From Candidatus Cloacimonadota bacterium (GTDB taxonomy: Bacteria; Cloacimonadota; Cloacimonadia; Cloacimonadales; TCS61): a stretch of 5,924 bases of DNA. Each line of letters starts with the position of its first letter. Within the stretch, counting starts at the first letter, position 1. Both the position numbers and the translations under genes were made by a program. Shown here piece after piece: positions 5,701-5,924 of this stretch. The notes under the pieces were generated by a model. That model had not been told where the DNA came from. It saw only the letters and a list, made by a program, of their open reading frames with translations, and did not search any database. The stretch lies in the NCBI GenBank assembly GCA_030626645.1, contig DAOUTP010000122.1, positions 1-5,924 on the forward strand, in the 5' to 3' direction.

Positions 5701-5924
5701 CAATCTTATCATAAATAATGCAGGTCACAACAGTTCATTTGAGAATGCCGTTGAAGTAGACAACATAGCAAATGTTGTTTATGTTTACAGAGATGGAAAA
5801 TTTGAAACAGTAACAGATATTAATCCTTATGAGGCATTCTACTTATATGCAAATGATGAAGGCTTCCAGGATATGGAATGTAGATTCTTTCCATATTATA
5901 ACGGAAATTATTCCATCCCTGAAG
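2753..5924 (+). CDS. Large secreted multi-domain protein with putative N-terminal hydrolase domain, FnIII-like modules and GW repeats; C-terminus beyond window
   Basis: One uninterrupted frame of 1057 codons from ATG 2753 to the right edge, with no stop in the window. Signal peptide: MKR, hydrophobic core 4-14, probable cleavage after VYA (residue 17). Residues about 150-380 carry ordered motifs: VPHPNDD (H174, D177, D178), SGAGRE (R204), CDPSRND (R225), IHSYDWDRHDGHPD (256-269) and HMEMDELP (372-379). The order 'PH, Arg, D-x-x-R, HS' resembles zinc-dependent N-formylglutamate amidohydrolase/poly-gamma-glutamate hydrolase-like enzymes; this is tentative, and the HPNDD also recalls the HPDDE of PIG-L deacetylases. 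Then come FnIII-like modules at about 438-537 (starts APSTPQNF, ends with a VDKNGNSS loop) and 538-632, a beta-rich segment 638-780, an Ig-like segment about 786-883, and two GW repeats: EGWQLITNPW (892-901) with GSGYWL (937-942), and PGWNLIPN (967-974) with PYEAFYLYA (1025-1033). It is probably exported to the surface or medium. It is divergent from the pilus operon, so a functional link is unproven. A type IX-style sorting domain may follow but is not visible. Confidence 0.88.
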   Translation, partial: MKRISFLIISLSIWVYASSIVIETASFTDFLYGNADECEYDNWISHVTEGIADEGYNLYSPWDVQTEGFGSFVLPDENMLEQWQYIIDAFLAGNYFAVQSMLDFFSFPYNVVEFNDTDTGNTYYLLREILNLEYFDGNGNLHGQDDEVGSFDYGWGLFIHNPQSTNPIIVTVPHPNDDFISPVIGYKCFKDWDAKFLLISGAGREVLWTNQGNYSNSLSLCDPSRNDSVAFNIAYKSFCDNIREEFNRREFSAQIHSYDWDRHDGHPDCQISATNNCPNLPIRDLSDMHLDMINATEHVVIPQNSIGSNAEVLLNDYYSVYYSYYDFLFYNWEGEPYPVNDDVDLPGYSGNRQKLYTYQDWNNYDVFDPFFHMEMDELPGSYEESEENYHWFYGIDPGTNIFQMDMLFEKTLAYYSYWIDAMMEILPEALELDDGVAPSTPQNFAAINVDHNSIELEWEPISSYDFHSYEILFSDEAINPGNYTIINREDLSILASPLRSNYAVYNLEINNHYFFQIRSVDKNGNSSLPSVEIEVITPPVEINDLVAIGLDSRTNIRWTAEEQNGNLGFNIYRKIEGEEFIQIDSWEINPLLVGTQNPGEEYSYFDEDVENGLIYTYQISSVNEESDEIFYDDLCSCSPDYYFDLYVSNSNSTIIDSITFSKNQFATDWRDMNYDLGKNTILPDEYIFSAFYEQFWAPGGMYLQQQVHGEFSPFEYYKTWDLKIRTNQLGEQMEISVCPEFMNNNGNLFLEDLQTDQITNMVNENHIFFAEDTTYYDFKLYWGDLHPYVNFTNSQNQLLQGGDELLIEWQSHFYQLIDYFDISIQNDETTIIIADYVNQLEEQYIWESPEDIEIHNAKIVINVHSIDGTIYEYHSSGTYGIVPLEYTIEFTEGWQLITNPWISEESFFVSEIFGTDSELLFPLPFNNFGASEEFEFGSGYWLNAEVTGSYTHTDSIMKDEFSFVLNPGWNLIPNQHLCPYNPHNLIINNAGHNSSFENAVEVDNIANVVYVYRDGKFETVTDINPYEAFYLYANDEGFQDMECRFFPYYNGNYSIPE

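Overview
The window is AT-rich and bacterial, with a divergent layout. A leftward (minus-strand) type IV pilus gene cluster occupies about 1-2099. A 653-base intergenic region (2100-2752) separates it from one very large rightward gene that starts at 2753 and is still open at the right edge. The style of the large secreted protein (signal peptide, fibronectin-III-like modules, 'GWNLI'/'GYWL' repeats) and the low G+C content resemble bacteria of the FCB group, perhaps Cloacimonadota or a relative. That placement is an inference from protein style; no marker gene is present.

Left half, read in transcription order from 2099 down to 1: a type IV major-pilin-like prepilin with a canonical cleavage site, a PilT-type retraction ATPase (TTG start behind a strong Shine-Dalgarno), a PilV/GspI-like minor prepilin with Gln instead of Glu at mature position 5, and the N-terminus of another prepilin cut by the window edge. 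Gaps are 18, 1 and 2 bases and no terminator is visible between genes, so this looks like one operon. A candidate sigma-54 (-24/-12) promoter with the invariant GG-N10-GC spacing lies just upstream of the pilin, as is known for pilin genes in several other bacteria. Functionally, the ATPase would disassemble fibres built of the pilin, and the minor prepilins would prime or cap them.

The intergenic region carries the divergent promoters, a perfect palindrome GTCAAC-gat-GTTGAC, a 7-bp stem-loop and an imperfect 16-base inverted repeat with arms about 170 bases apart. I see no convincing gene in it.

Right half: a single uninterrupted frame of 1057 codons from ATG 2753 to the right edge. It has a signal peptide, an N-terminal domain with ordered His/Asp/Arg motifs suggestive of a zinc-dependent N-formylglutamate-amidohydrolase-like hydrolase (tentative), two FnIII-like modules, further beta-rich modules and two GW-type repeats. 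The C-terminus, which would show any sorting or anchoring domain, lies outside the window. No clearly new system is proven. The most noteworthy points are this large multi-domain exoprotein, the Gln+5 minor pilin and the structured intergenic region.
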